From assembly GCA_002389905.1 (NCBI GenBank), contig DGRE01000049.1, positions 13,671 through 77,670 of the forward strand: 64,000 nt of DNA, read 5' to 3'. Origin of the DNA: Hungatella sp. UBA4396 (GTDB lineage Bacteria; Bacillota; Clostridia; Lachnospirales; Lachnospiraceae). Positions 9,625 to 17,118 of this stretch are shown piece after piece. The notes beneath the pieces are model-generated. The model was not told the DNA's origin. It was given only the letters and a program-made list of their open reading frames with translations, and ran no database searches. Within the stretch, counting starts at the first letter, position 1, and every line of letters starts with the position of its first letter. Made by a program: the position numbers and the translations under genes.

Positions 9625-11232
9625 TTACAGCTCCTTTCCGTAGGTTTCTTCCAACTCCAGTCCGTTCTTCAGTTTGAAGACCAACCGCTGTCCGGGGTAA
9701 GCTGTCACTGTTTCGATAATCATTCGGAAGAGCTCCTCGTCATAATCGTCTAGTATGGCATGGCAGTTCCTAAATACCGCCATTAGATACTCTGTCTGGC
9801 TGATTTGCTCATCAAATAATTTTTGCTCCTTGAGAAGCTGCTGTCGGCGGTATGCTTTCTCCAGCTCCGTATCTATAAGACCTCGTTTCTCTATAAAAAC
9901 AACAGAGCCAATGTCGCCGCCCGTAAGGACTTTTTGCAACATATGACTCTGCTGTTTTAATTCCCGTATTTTATTCTCCAGTTCCAGCAATTCCTGTACC
10001 TGCTCCGGATCATCCGGAACCGCTTTTAATATCGCCAGAAGGGGATAGAGGATATCTTCATAGTTACCGGCCAGCTTGTTCCACAGGGTTATGAAGGATT
10101 GTTTAATGCAATCTTCCCGAATTGATTTCTGACTGCATTTCGAAATATCCTCAATATGCTGATGACAGCACCATTGTACTTTTTCGTAAGGCTTTCCGAT
10201 GTATAGCTTCTGCCTCCTAAATATGGAGCCGCATTCCCCGCAGATAATCCGACTGCTGAATGCGTATCGATTCTGGTAGACCTCGACATTCTCCACACAT
10301 TGCTTCTGTCTGCGGTATGCGTATAGCTCTCGAACCGCCTGTTCTTCTTCTCTGCTGATAATAGGTTCATGGTTATCCGTAATCATAACCTGCGGCATCT
10401 CACCGCGATTATGCTTCTTGGTAAAGGGAACCCCCTCAGTAGTGTAGGTTTTTTGGAAGAGCAGGTCACCTGCATACACTTGGTTCTGCAATATTTCCTT
10501 GACCACACCGTCCTGCCAGCCCTTCGATCCTCGTATAGTAGGAATTCCCGCTTTCCGCAGTTCCCTTGCTATAGCGTAGGAGCCTTTTCCACCAAGGTAC
10601 TGATCAAAAATTCTGCGGACAATTTTGGCTTCTTCCGGCTGAATGATAAGCTCTCCATTCTCATCGTTTATGTACCCATAAGCAGGGGAGCTGATGATAA
10701 AGGTTCCATTCTGAAAACGATATTGCACGGACCATCTGGAATTGGTCGAGATACTCTCGGCTTCACCCTGTGCTATGGAGCTTAGGATTGTCAGCAGCTG
10801 TTCGCTTTTCTCAGACAGGGTGCTGATCCTCTCCTTTTCGAAGTAGATCTCGATACCTAAACGCTTCAGCTCCCGAATCGCCTTGATACTGTCTACGGTA
10901 TTTCTGGCGAAGCGGGTGACGGACTTCGTAAGGATCAGATCGATTTTGCCTAATCTGCAGTCCTGTATCATCTGTCGGAATTGATCACGTCCACTGGTTT
11001 TCGTACCGCTTCGTGCCTGATCCGCATAAATACCGACACATACCCAGCTGTCCTTTTCCTGAATGAGCCGCTCATAATACTCCACCTGAGACTCAAAGGA
11101 ACTGATTTGCTCTGCTGATCCTGTACTGACTCGGCAATAGGCGCATACTCGTTTCACAAGGGGCTTTTCCATGTTTGAAATGGTGCTAACAGGCTCAATT
11201 TTTACTACCTTTTTTACTGTCTTCTTTTCCAT
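9625..11232 (-). CDS. Large serine recombinase, full length (second copy)
   Basis: A 535-residue large serine recombinase with the nucleophile in YCRVST (Ser36), the TKSVTRFARN motif, the recombinase domain, a zinc ribbon (CGECGSIFRRQ ... WCCHQ ... CS) and a C-terminal coiled-coil region. It is first in the three-gene recombinase cluster and ends four bases before the catalytic-domain-less copy. It is clearly diverged from the recombinase at 7054-8694, so the two are not a recent duplication. The cluster probably forms a multi-subunit integrase/excisionase. Confidence 0.93.
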   Translation of the reverse strand: MEKKTVKKVVKIEPVSTISNMEKPLVKRVCAYCRVSTGSAEQISSFESQVEYYERLIQEKDSWVCVGIYADQARSGTKTSGRDQFRQMIQDCRLGKIDLILTKSVTRFARNTVDSIKAIRELKRLGIEIYFEKERISTLSEKSEQLLTILSSIAQGEAESISTNSRWSVQYRFQNGTFIISSPAYGYINDENGELIIQPEEAKIVRRIFDQYLGGKGSYAIARELRKAGIPTIRGSKGWQDGVVKEILQNQVYAGDLLFQKTYTTEGVPFTKKHNRGEMPQVMITDNHEPIISREEEQAVRELYAYRRQKQCVENVEVYQNRYAFSSRIICGECGSIFRRQKLYIGKPYEKVQWCCHQHIEDISKCSQKSIREDCIKQSFITLWNKLAGNYEDILYPLLAILKAVPDDPEQVQELLELENKIRELKQQSHMLQKVLTGGDIGSVVFIEKRGLIDTELEKAYRRQQLLKEQKLFDEQISQTEYLMAVFRNCHAILDDYDEELFRMIIETVTAYPGQRLVFKLKNGLELEETYGKEL

Positions 11233-11310
11233 ATGCTTTTCCTTTCCCAGAAGATTCTTCTCCTGTTAGCAACACACATTACCACACCTTTTCATATATA
11301 GCTAGTGTTT

Positions 11311-11472
11311 TTACGCATATACTTCAGCCAACTCCGGAGAAAATGTTTCCCGGTTCAGTGCATCAATTTTTTCATACTCCTCTGGCAGTAAAAAGCCGCT
11401 ATTCACCATAATATCCAGCAATTTTACCGATAGCTTATATTGCATTTCTCTAGCTTCCTTTTTGTTTTCCAT
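11311..11472 (-). CDS. Small SHOCT-like protein upstream of the recombinases
   Basis: A 53-residue protein (starts MENKKEAREMQYKLSVKL, ends PELAEVYA) behind a perfect AGGAGG site, 78 bases upstream of the first recombinase. The sequence LLDIMVNSGFLLPEEYEKID resembles the short SHOCT fold, which often occurs near mobile-element recombinases. The function is unknown; a small accessory role in excision or oligomerisation is possible. Codon use and spacing make it a convincing gene despite its size. Confidence 0.75.
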   Translation of the reverse strand: MENKKEAREMQYKLSVKLLDIMVNSGFLLPEEYEKIDALNRETFSPELAEVYA

Positions 11473-11507
11473 AGCATTTCCTCCTGTTCCTACATATCTG
11501 CTCCCAC

Positions 11508-11888
11508 CTAAAGCATCCGCAGCTCAGCAGCCGTTACTCTCTGCTCCTCTTCATATAAAAGTCTTTGAAATTCTTTCTCGCTGGCAACTACCAGGGGAGC
11601 CGGGGAGCCTTCTCCCTTCTGCAGTGAACACAGCTCCTTTTGTACCTTCTGCAGCAGTTTCTGATTGGGACAATGGCTGATGCTGCTTCCAAGGGTACTT
11701 AAAATAAGACGGTCTGACAGACTGGTCAGAAGCAGTTGATTCGTACTTTCCTGATGCTCCATAATAAAGCTCGCAATATTTTCCGGGGTGTTTTCAAAAT
11801 AATAGGTTTTGTTTGAGCCGTTGCTATTGCAGACACACCCCACCACCAGATCCTTTTCCAGCAACTCGTTTAAAGAATGATTACTCAT
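11508..11888 (-). CDS. Small ICE accessory protein, paralogue of the protein at 12247-12618
   Basis: A 126-residue soluble protein whose best start is MSNHSLNELLEK (ATG 11886-11888, GGAGG seven bases upstream). Its core YYFENTPENIASFIMEH matches YWFENSPFNIANFIMQH in the neighbour at 12247-12618. Both then carry a hydrophobic TSLSDRLIL / TDTVDRKIL segment and an LLQKV / ILQKI helix. They are clear paralogues of unknown function. A stable hairpin (11933-11967) precedes the start. I see no catalytic motif. Confidence 0.7.
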   Translation of the reverse strand: MSNHSLNELLEKDLVVGCVCNSNGSNKTYYFENTPENIASFIMEHQESTNQLLLTSLSDRLILSTLGSSISHCPNQKLLQKVQKELCSLQKGEGSPAPLVVASEKEFQRLLYEEEQRVTAAELRML

Positions 11889-11932
11889 ATAATGCCTCCT
11901 TTTTTTCTTAATTGATGTTTTATCCCACAAGG

Positions 11933-11967
11933 ATGCGGCAGAAAAAGGGAATCCAGTTCTGCCGCAT
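11933..11967 (-). promoter_or_regulatory. Leader hairpin before the 126-residue gene
   Basis: A perfect 11-base inverted repeat (ATGCGGCAGAA / TTCTGCCGCAT) with a 13-base loop, 45 bases before the ATG at 11888. A closely related hairpin with the same ATGCGGC arm precedes the gene at 12679-13065. The pair looks like a repeated leader element, perhaps an attenuator, rather than a simple terminator, since no long U run follows. Confidence 0.6.
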
Positions 11968-12000
11968 AGTTTCTAAGATAAAACAATACGCTATGCTAAC

Positions 12001-12213
12001 CTATTCTGATGTGAGGACCGTACCGGCATGATTTACGACAACATGATCCTCCATTATAATAGGCTTTCCGGGATCATAGTCAGACCCCCGAAGATCGTAG
12101 CAATGAAAGCCCTCTGGTACCGTACTTCGATCAATACGGGAATCAGTGAAAAGCGCTGGCTTCCCGTATAATTCGACATGTTCATATTGCTCTTTTCTGG
12201 CGTTTACGCTCAT
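12001..12213 (-). CDS. LPD28-like small protein
   Basis: A 70-residue protein starting at the ATG of 12211-12213, chosen over the TTG further upstream because GGAGGT lies six bases before it. The sequence (ELYGKPALFTDSRIDRSTVP, then CYDLRGSDYDPGKPI and the final VVNHAGTVLT) matches my memory of the LPD28 domain. That domain usually forms part of large polyvalent proteins of conjugative elements and phages; here it stands alone. The biochemical role is unknown. Confidence 0.7.
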   Translation of the reverse strand: MSVNARKEQYEHVELYGKPALFTDSRIDRSTVPEGFHCYDLRGSDYDPGKPIIMEDHVVVNHAGTVLTSE

Positions 12214-12246
12214 TTGGTTACCTCCAGACAAATGACATTAAGGGTC

Positions 12247-12618
12247 TCATAGCTCAAGCCCCATCTTTGGCTCATCAAGCATTTCGAAGTATTCCTCTAC
12301 CTCTGCGTCTGTCGCAACGAAAATCTCCTGTGGCTCAGCCTCTCCCATCTGTATCGGAATCAGGTGCGGCAGAATCTTTTGCAGGATCCCCTGATCCGGG
12401 TAGCGGTCGATAAATTCGCCAATGGTGTTTAATATTTTTCTGTCTACTGTATCGGTGACAATGATTTCTTTCGCATCCCTATGCTGCATGATAAAGTTGG
12501 CAATGTTGAAGGGCGAATTCTCAAACCAATATTCACTTCGACCTTCTTCATAGGGATAGACATCCCCCCTGACTACATTGTTATTTTCAAACATCTTACC
12601 TATTTCTTTGTTAGTCAT
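12247..12618 (-). CDS. Small ICE accessory protein with an alternating-hydrophobic C-terminal tail
   Basis: A 123-residue acidic protein behind a good AAAGGAG site, paralogous to the protein at 11508-11888 (shared FEN-P-NIA-FIM core). It ends in DEPKMGLEL. That ending fits the [ML]-x-[LM]-x-[LMY] C-terminus seen on several unrelated accessory proteins of this element. No enzymatic motif is visible and the function is unknown. Confidence 0.7.
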   Translation of the reverse strand: MTNKEIGKMFENNNVVRGDVYPYEEGRSEYWFENSPFNIANFIMQHRDAKEIIVTDTVDRKILNTIGEFIDRYPDQGILQKILPHLIPIQMGEAEPQEIFVATDAEVEEYFEMLDEPKMGLEL

Positions 12619-12678
12619 AACAACTCTCCTTTCGATGGTTTATTTCATGAGCAGCAGCCAGATCGTCGTATGAATGCC

Positions 12679-13065
12679 CTATCTCAGATGTAAAAACGGT
12701 TCCTGGGAAAGCTGTGTATCAGATGAAATTCGTATTTCTCCTTCAAGAGGGGAGCATAGGGTGATCCCCATTTGATTGATCTGCTGAGAAAGCTTCAATG
12801 TTTGTTCCATACTTAGTCCGATACTAGATAGACTTTTTATCAGCACCATATCCATTCGCCCTTCTGCGGCGGCAGTTTTCAAGACGTTAAGTCCAGGTCG
12901 GTCAAGTGTCAAACCGCTTCCAAGATCTTGCGATGTACCGGCAACCTCCAATCCAAGCTGTTCGGCATAGTCCCAAAGCTCCTTTTGCTGTTCCTTTAAT
13001 GTGCCATGCGTGTCCTCTGGTGCATCAATACGGCAATACAGCCATGCTCTTTTTTTCTGTTCCAT
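12679..13065 (-). CDS. Stand-alone resolvase-like domain without the catalytic serine
   Basis: A 128-residue protein with the fold signature of a serine-recombinase N-terminal domain: WLYCRIDAPED at the start, then GSGLTLDRPGL and MVLIKSLSSIGLS. The nucleophilic serine of the usual YCRVS is replaced by aspartate (Asp14 in YCRID), and no DNA-binding region follows. It is therefore probably inactive as a recombinase. It could pair with the recombinase lacking this domain or act as a regulator. A GC-rich hairpin (13114-13143) precedes it. Confidence 0.75.
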   Translation of the reverse strand: MEQKKRAWLYCRIDAPEDTHGTLKEQQKELWDYAEQLGLEVAGTSQDLGSGLTLDRPGLNVLKTAAAEGRMDMVLIKSLSSIGLSMEQTLKLSQQINQMGITLCSPLEGEIRISSDTQLSQEPFLHLR

Positions 13066-13113
13066 TATTAAAAACCTCCTCCTTTAAAGTTTGATCAATT
13101 TCATTTCACAGGA

Positions 13114-13143
13114 ATGCGGCGGGGCAGAGCTGTCCCGCCGCAT
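13114..13143 (-). promoter_or_regulatory. GC-rich leader hairpin before the resolvase-like gene
   Basis: A 13-base inverted repeat, ATGCGGCGGGGCA / TGTCCCGCCGCAT with one G-U pair, and a 4-base loop. It is 48 bases before the ATG at 13065. It shares its outer arm with the hairpin at 11933-11967 and similar flanking bases (CACAGGAATGC here, CACAAGGATGC there), so the two are related leader elements. Confidence 0.6.
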
Positions 13144-13200
13144 GGTCTCTAAAATGAGATATTTTGCTTGTTCTTCATTTTGCTTCTACGCTTCTATTTG

Positions 13201-13560
13201 ACACTACTTCCCAAAGCTAGGGCGGCAACAGCAACGACCTGCCGGTTAAGCGGGCCTCATAGGAATTTCACCTCTCCCAGGATCTCTGCGAGCCGCCCCC
13301 ATTGCGATGTCTGTGGCTGGGCGGAAGTAGCGTTAGCACTGTCCATTTCATTGCGATACAGCCCACCATAAGCTGTTTCATGACCGGGCGTTCTCGCTCG
13401 TCACCTTCGATACCATCGGTTCGACGGACGGATAAAGTGATATTTATACCACCTTATCCAATCCGCAGGCAGTTTTGGCGCGCCCGTCAAGGTCGCTGCC
13501 GCTTTTCACACGGCTGGACAGATCATGTATTGATGCTGCCGGATATGAAATTTTCAAGGA
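13201..13560 (-). ncRNA. Candidate structured non-coding RNA between the sigma-like and resolvase-like genes
   Basis: About 360 GC-rich bases without a convincing gene, on an element otherwise tightly packed. Read on the minus strand it holds several stems: GGATAAGGTGGTAT pairs with ATATCACTTTATCC across 13430-13459, CGATGGTATCG forms a small stem, and ACAGC pairs with GCTGT near 13365-13380. The longest ORF is about 37 codons. I remember similar blocks near sigma-like genes in related conjugative elements but cannot name an RNA family. It could be a leader or trans-acting RNA. Confidence 0.4.
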
Positions 13561-13576
13561 GCAAAAGGGAGAATAG

Positions 13577-13616
13577 AAAAACCCCCTCACTTACTTCCAC
13601 GTTGAGCGAGGGGGTT
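13577..13616 (-). terminator. Rho-independent terminator of the sigma-like gene
   Basis: On the minus strand, AACCCCCTCGCTCAAC leads into a loop and then GTGAGGGGGTTTTTC. This is a strong GC stem followed by a U run, 14 bases after the stop of the sigma-like gene. Confidence 0.85.
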
Positions 13617-13630
13617 CAGAACCAAAACTT

Positions 13631-14080
13631 TTAAATTCTCATCATTTTTTTAATCTTGTCCAGAATTTTGTATTTTCGCTTGTTAACTCCTTTCTGCGAA
13701 ATCCCAACTTGCTTCGCATAGGCTTCTTCGCTTTTTCCATTGAAAAACAGCTCTTTGATCAGTTCCTGTTCCTCTGGCGTGAGTATTTTCAGGCTGGATA
13801 ACATTTTTTCAATCAACACGGCCTTTATGGCAGCATCCTCCACACTTTCTTCCTCTGATGCAAACTGACGACTCTCATCAGTCAAACGCTCATAGGAATC
13901 CTCTCTGCTGGGAATCCAGGTGACAGATAGCCGAGTATGATCTAGCTGATAGCGCTCCACCTTTAGATCGTACTGCTGGTATTCCATCTTACGGTCGCTT
14001 TTTTCAAGCACTTCAATAACCGCCTCACTTGCATCCGGATATTTTGCTCGGTAATTAATTCTACTTTTATGTATAGCCAT
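13631..14080 (-). CDS. Sigma-70 region 4-like regulator of the ICE
   Basis: A 149-residue protein starting at the ATG of 14078-14080 (GGAGG eight bases upstream; an in-frame ATG at 14095 lacks a site). The C-terminal 60 residues resemble sigma region 4: LTPEEQELIKELFFNGKSEE, then AYAKQVGISQKGVNKRKYKI, a helix-turn-helix. No region 2 is present. Proteins of this type control excision or transfer genes in Tn916- and Tn1549-like elements. It stands alone, with terminators on both sides. Confidence 0.75.
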   Translation of the reverse strand: MAIHKSRINYRAKYPDASEAVIEVLEKSDRKMEYQQYDLKVERYQLDHTRLSVTWIPSREDSYERLTDESRQFASEEESVEDAAIKAVLIEKMLSSLKILTPEEQELIKELFFNGKSEEAYAKQVGISQKGVNKRKYKILDKIKKMMRI

Positions 14081-14235
14081 AGGCTTGTCCTCCATTTCGT
14101 GATGTTTGAAATCAAAAAACGAAGAACAAGCGGAGGGGAACGGCAGTGTGGAGTTGATATCTCTTTAAATGAGAGAAAAAAATTTTTGTGATTATTTGTA
14201 AATATCAGTCGTTGTATCAGATTTCTTGTCGAATG

Positions 14236-14279
14236 AAAAAAGTCAGCAAGATGCCAATGGCAAAATGCTGACTTTTTTA
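14236..14279. terminator. Bidirectional terminator
   Basis: AAAAAGTCAGCA and TGCTGACTTTTTT form a 12-base stem with A and U runs on both sides. It separates the sigma-like gene from the riboswitch leader and marks the left end of the cargo island. Confidence 0.8.
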
Positions 14280-14331
14280 TAAACCAGATATAAAATTGTA
14301 TGGGTAAAGGATATGTATAAACTCTGCCGTC

Positions 14332-14373
14332 TTAGTCCCACCTCATAGAAGAATGAGAAATGGATGTTTTCAT
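14332..14373 (-). CDS. Tiny open frame downstream of the c-di-GMP riboswitch (13 codons)
   Basis: The sequence AAAGGGGAACTTTT-ATG starts a frame encoding MKTSISHSSMRWD before TAA. It has a good ribosome site at the correct distance and lies 70 bases after the riboswitch terminator. It may be the surviving start of a gene removed by deletion, or a leader peptide. Its size makes a functional product uncertain. Confidence 0.3.
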   Translation of the reverse strand: MKTSISHSSMRWD

Positions 14374-14443
14374 AAAAGTTCCCCTTTCACAAGGGTCAGT
14401 AAAAGCTAGTATCCTAATGCCTGTACAATCCACTACAAGAAGT

Positions 14444-14496
14444 AAAACTAGCAAGTGCCTACCCTCAGTTGAAGAGGGCAGGCACTTGCTAGTTTT
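14444..14496 (-). terminator. Terminator serving as riboswitch expression platform
   Basis: A perfect 17-base inverted repeat (AAAACTAGCAAGTGCCT / AGGCACTTGCTAGTTTT) around a 19-base loop. It starts right where the riboswitch aptamer ends on the minus strand. The first arm touches the last aptamer helix, as expected if ligand binding decides whether the terminator forms. Confidence 0.85.
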
Positions 14497-14580
14497 TTGC
14501 AGCCAGGCTGTCATAACGTCCGAAAACGCCTTAGACCCTGTAGCTTTGCGTCCCCACCTTTAAGTGGGTTTGCCCTTGAC
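14497..14580 (-). ncRNA. Cyclic-di-GMP-I riboswitch (GEMM-I)
   Basis: The minus strand reads GGGCAAACCCACTTAAAGG, then TGGGGACGCAAAGCTACAGG, then GTCTAAGG, and finally TATGACAGCCTGGCTGC. These are the conserved elements of the GEMM-I aptamer: the GCAAACC and GGACGCAAAGC strands that form the ligand pocket and tetraloop contact, the GGTCTAAGG strand, and the closing ACAGCC-GG-TGC. An intrinsic terminator follows directly. No sizeable gene remains downstream, so the switch looks orphaned by a rearrangement at the island edge. A diguanylate cyclase is encoded on the same element (46976-47770). Confidence 0.88.
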
Positions 14581-14813
14581 TCTATTTGATTTTTTCATGA
14601 TATTACAGGAGTTGTACTTTTTATTATTATATTAGTTTGATATATCTGAAAACAAACTGGCGCTATATATCAGATCAGTAACCACTAAAGATGGAGTATC
14701 TGGTTTCCAAGTATTTTCTTCTATAAAATCACCCTGGTAAAAAGGGAAGTATAAAAGATATAATGTCATGAACAACAGTCTCTGCCTTGAAGAATTATAT
14801 AATTTCTCTTACG

Positions 14814-15151
14814 TCATATCAGACTGTCTACCAGCAGACCTGTTAAAAAGGCAAACAACATGCTAAACAATAGATACAGGATAAATCGTCTTATTCCAAG
14901 GACAATTTTAACCGCTCCAAGGTTCGTAATTTTTGTCGCAGGGCCGGTAATCATAAAGGCAGTTGCAGACCCCATGCTCATGCCAGAGGACAGCCATTCC
15001 ATCAGCAAAGGGATTGTACCTCCGCCGCACACATATAGGGGTACCCCGATGGTCGCTGCCATCAGTACACCGAATCCCTTCTGGTTTCCGAACAGGCGCA
15101 CAAACCCATCCGCAGGTACATATAAGGCTTTCCGGGCTGTCAGAAATCAAT
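14814..15151 (-). pseudogene. Truncated DUF318/ArsP-type permease (C-terminal part only)
   Basis: An open frame of about 112 codons, preceded by an in-frame stop, encodes the C-terminal membrane half of a DUF318 (ArsP_1) permease. The characteristic stretch GVPLYVCGGGTIPLLMEWL is followed by GPATKITNLGAVK and two hydrophobic helices. Full-length members have roughly 300 or more residues, so the first two thirds are missing. Sequence beyond 15151 has no relation to the family. This is a scar left when the cargo island was joined here. ArsP-like permeases export organoarsenicals; this copy is unlikely to work. Confidence 0.75.
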
Positions 15152-15558
15152 ACTGCTTGACGTGCCTATAATCTGCAAATACAAGCAAGGGTGGAGTTCA
15201 AAAAAGATTCCACCCCAAAACCAAATACATATCTTATTTCAGTTTTTCGAGTTTACACAGACTTTGAAACAGGCGGGGGGGGGGCGATTAATGTCAGGAA
15301 AAAAGGCTGGTTCCTAGTTAATCTAGCTTGCTCAATAGTCCATCTCCCGTATCTTCGCTTCCCCCCCTCCCTAACACGCTCTATCGGTCTTGTTATTCGC
15401 GTAGTAAGATCACAGTCACAAGTCTCCGCACTGCATTAGGATTGCTCTCATCAGCAGGTATCATCTGAATACAATCTTAATTATCGGATAGATAAAGAAT
15501 ACAAGCTCATCAGTACCGTACCCGCAGATAAAATACTGTGCTCACCAAGTTTTAATTA
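15152..15558. other. Gene-free junction sequence
   Basis: About 400 bases between the permease scar and the cell-wall hydrolase gene. It contains a G10 tract at 15273-15284 and pyrimidine-rich stretches but no credible gene, terminator or repeat. Probably decayed sequence at the edge of the cargo island. Confidence 0.5.
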
Positions 15559-17091
15559 TTATTCAAATATTCTCCACGCTACAATAAAATTATTCTTCCA
15601 CCAGTCGGACCGCTTCCGATAAACCACTTTTCCGTTGCCTGAAGAGGCATCAATTACAGTTCCTCCCTCTGCCGCAATACCCATATGACCTTTTTCCACC
15701 ACAATATCTCCCGGTCTGATTTCATTATAATTGGATATTCGCTTGTATTTCCCAATACTTCTCCAACCGCTTGAGGTCAGATAGCTCTGTCTTACACCAA
15801 CCTGATTTAGACTCCAGTACACAAAACCAGAACAGTCAAAAGAATTGGGCCCCTTTGATCCCCAGACATATTTTGATCCAACCTTTGAAGCTGCAATATC
15901 AATAAGCGCTTTCACACTCCCACTTACAGTACCTCCACCGCTATTACCGCCTATTTCCAAATTTCCTAAAACAGAAACGCTCCCTGTCTTAACCATAACT
16001 GTTTTATCTCCTGTGAGAGCAGAAAGTGTCTGAACTCCTACTGATCCATCTACTGTTAAACTGTTATTTGACTGAAAAGTTTTCACTGCCTGTTCGGTTA
16101 TTTCTCCAAAGTAACCAGTTGCATTGGCTGAAGATAAATAGCCTGATTTAATTAATAGCTCCTGAACCCTTTTTACGTTATCTCCCTGCTCTCCCAGTAC
16201 CAGTCCATTCGGTCTGGCAGCACTCTGTTCAAGTGCAATTCTTGTTGATGGACCCAGGTATCCATCAACAACCAGATCATTTCTGGACTGAAACTGTTTG
16301 ACTGCCATCACTGTATCTTTTCCATAATTTCCGTCTGGTATGGTTGTTAGATATCCTAATACTTTTAAGCGATTCTGAGCAGAAAGAACTACATCACTTT
16401 TCTCTCCATAAGTAAGAAAATCTGGTTTGATTTCTTCGCTGTAAAGCAGACTAATTGTCTGCCTGCCTACTTTCCCATCCGCAGACAATTGGTTAAGCTC
16501 CTGCAGTTTGATAACTGCTTTTTCTGTGGCTTCGTTAAAATCACCATTTATTTCTTCCTTAACCGAAAGATACCCCAGCTCATAAAGTCTGTTTTGTATC
16601 CGCTTTACGTCTTCCCCGGAAATACCCAGGGAAACTGCATAATATTTCGCTTCCTGTGAGAAAATTGCCGCCAGTGTCTCCGGTCCTGCAACCCCGTCCT
16701 GAATAAGATCACTCTGCCTTTGAAATATCTTTACCGCATTAGCTGTAACAGGACCATAGAATATGGTCGGTTCATCATTTTCCATAAATCCCAGTTCCAT
16801 CAGCCGTTCCTGTATTTCTGCCACATAAGGATGTTCCGTACCTTCTTTTAGATTTTCCGGTACTGGATTTGATTCTTTATCGTTTTCTTCTGCAGTTTTA
16901 GTTGATTCGGTCTCTGTTTCCAGCTTTAAGGATAGCTCATTCTCCGGCGGGGCCGCCGCTTCGTTTACCTGTTCTGGCTTCAAAAGGGGATTCACTTGAT
17001 TGTATAAAGAAATACCGTATATAACCGCTAATAACGCAGTAACCGAGAACAGGATAACCGCTCTTTTATGTTTTTTAATGATTTTTATCAT
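15559..17091 (-). CDS. Membrane-anchored NlpC/P60 hydrolase with peptidoglycan-binding repeats
   Basis: 510 residues. A basic start and a hydrophobic segment (about 10-28) anchor it outside the membrane. A low-complexity acidic linker leads to about four to five PG_binding_1 repeats (about 80-365; each has an IQxRLxELGYL-like helix and an xxAVKxFQ helix). A glycine/serine spacer and a C-terminal NlpC/P60 domain follow, with the catalytic cysteine in NSFDCSGFVYW and histidine in KGHMGIA. It should cleave peptide stems of peptidoglycan. It follows the VanW gene by 27 bases and shares its promoter (18809-18840). Confidence 0.9.
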   Translation of the reverse strand: MIKIIKKHKRAVILFSVTALLAVIYGISLYNQVNPLLKPEQVNEAAAPPENELSLKLETETESTKTAEENDKESNPVPENLKEGTEHPYVAEIQERLMELGFMENDEPTIFYGPVTANAVKIFQRQSDLIQDGVAGPETLAAIFSQEAKYYAVSLGISGEDVKRIQNRLYELGYLSVKEEINGDFNEATEKAVIKLQELNQLSADGKVGRQTISLLYSEEIKPDFLTYGEKSDVVLSAQNRLKVLGYLTTIPDGNYGKDTVMAVKQFQSRNDLVVDGYLGPSTRIALEQSAARPNGLVLGEQGDNVKRVQELLIKSGYLSSANATGYFGEITEQAVKTFQSNNSLTVDGSVGVQTLSALTGDKTVMVKTGSVSVLGNLEIGGNSGGGTVSGSVKALIDIAASKVGSKYVWGSKGPNSFDCSGFVYWSLNQVGVRQSYLTSSGWRSIGKYKRISNYNEIRPGDIVVEKGHMGIAAEGGTVIDASSGNGKVVYRKRSDWWKNNFIVAWRIFE

Positions 17092-17118
17092 TGTTGTATC
17101 TTAATTCCTTTCCGATGT

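Noticed and set aside
13168..13634. Open frames of 67 and 110 codons on the plus strand in the non-coding block
   Set aside because: No ribosome site, Arg/Ser/Pro-rich shadow composition, and strong RNA-like stems in the same bases. Treated as a candidate structured RNA.
14332..14514. A 60-codon frame running through the riboswitch terminator
   Set aside because: Its first half is the terminator stem itself. Only the last 13 codons have a ribosome site and are listed separately at low confidence.
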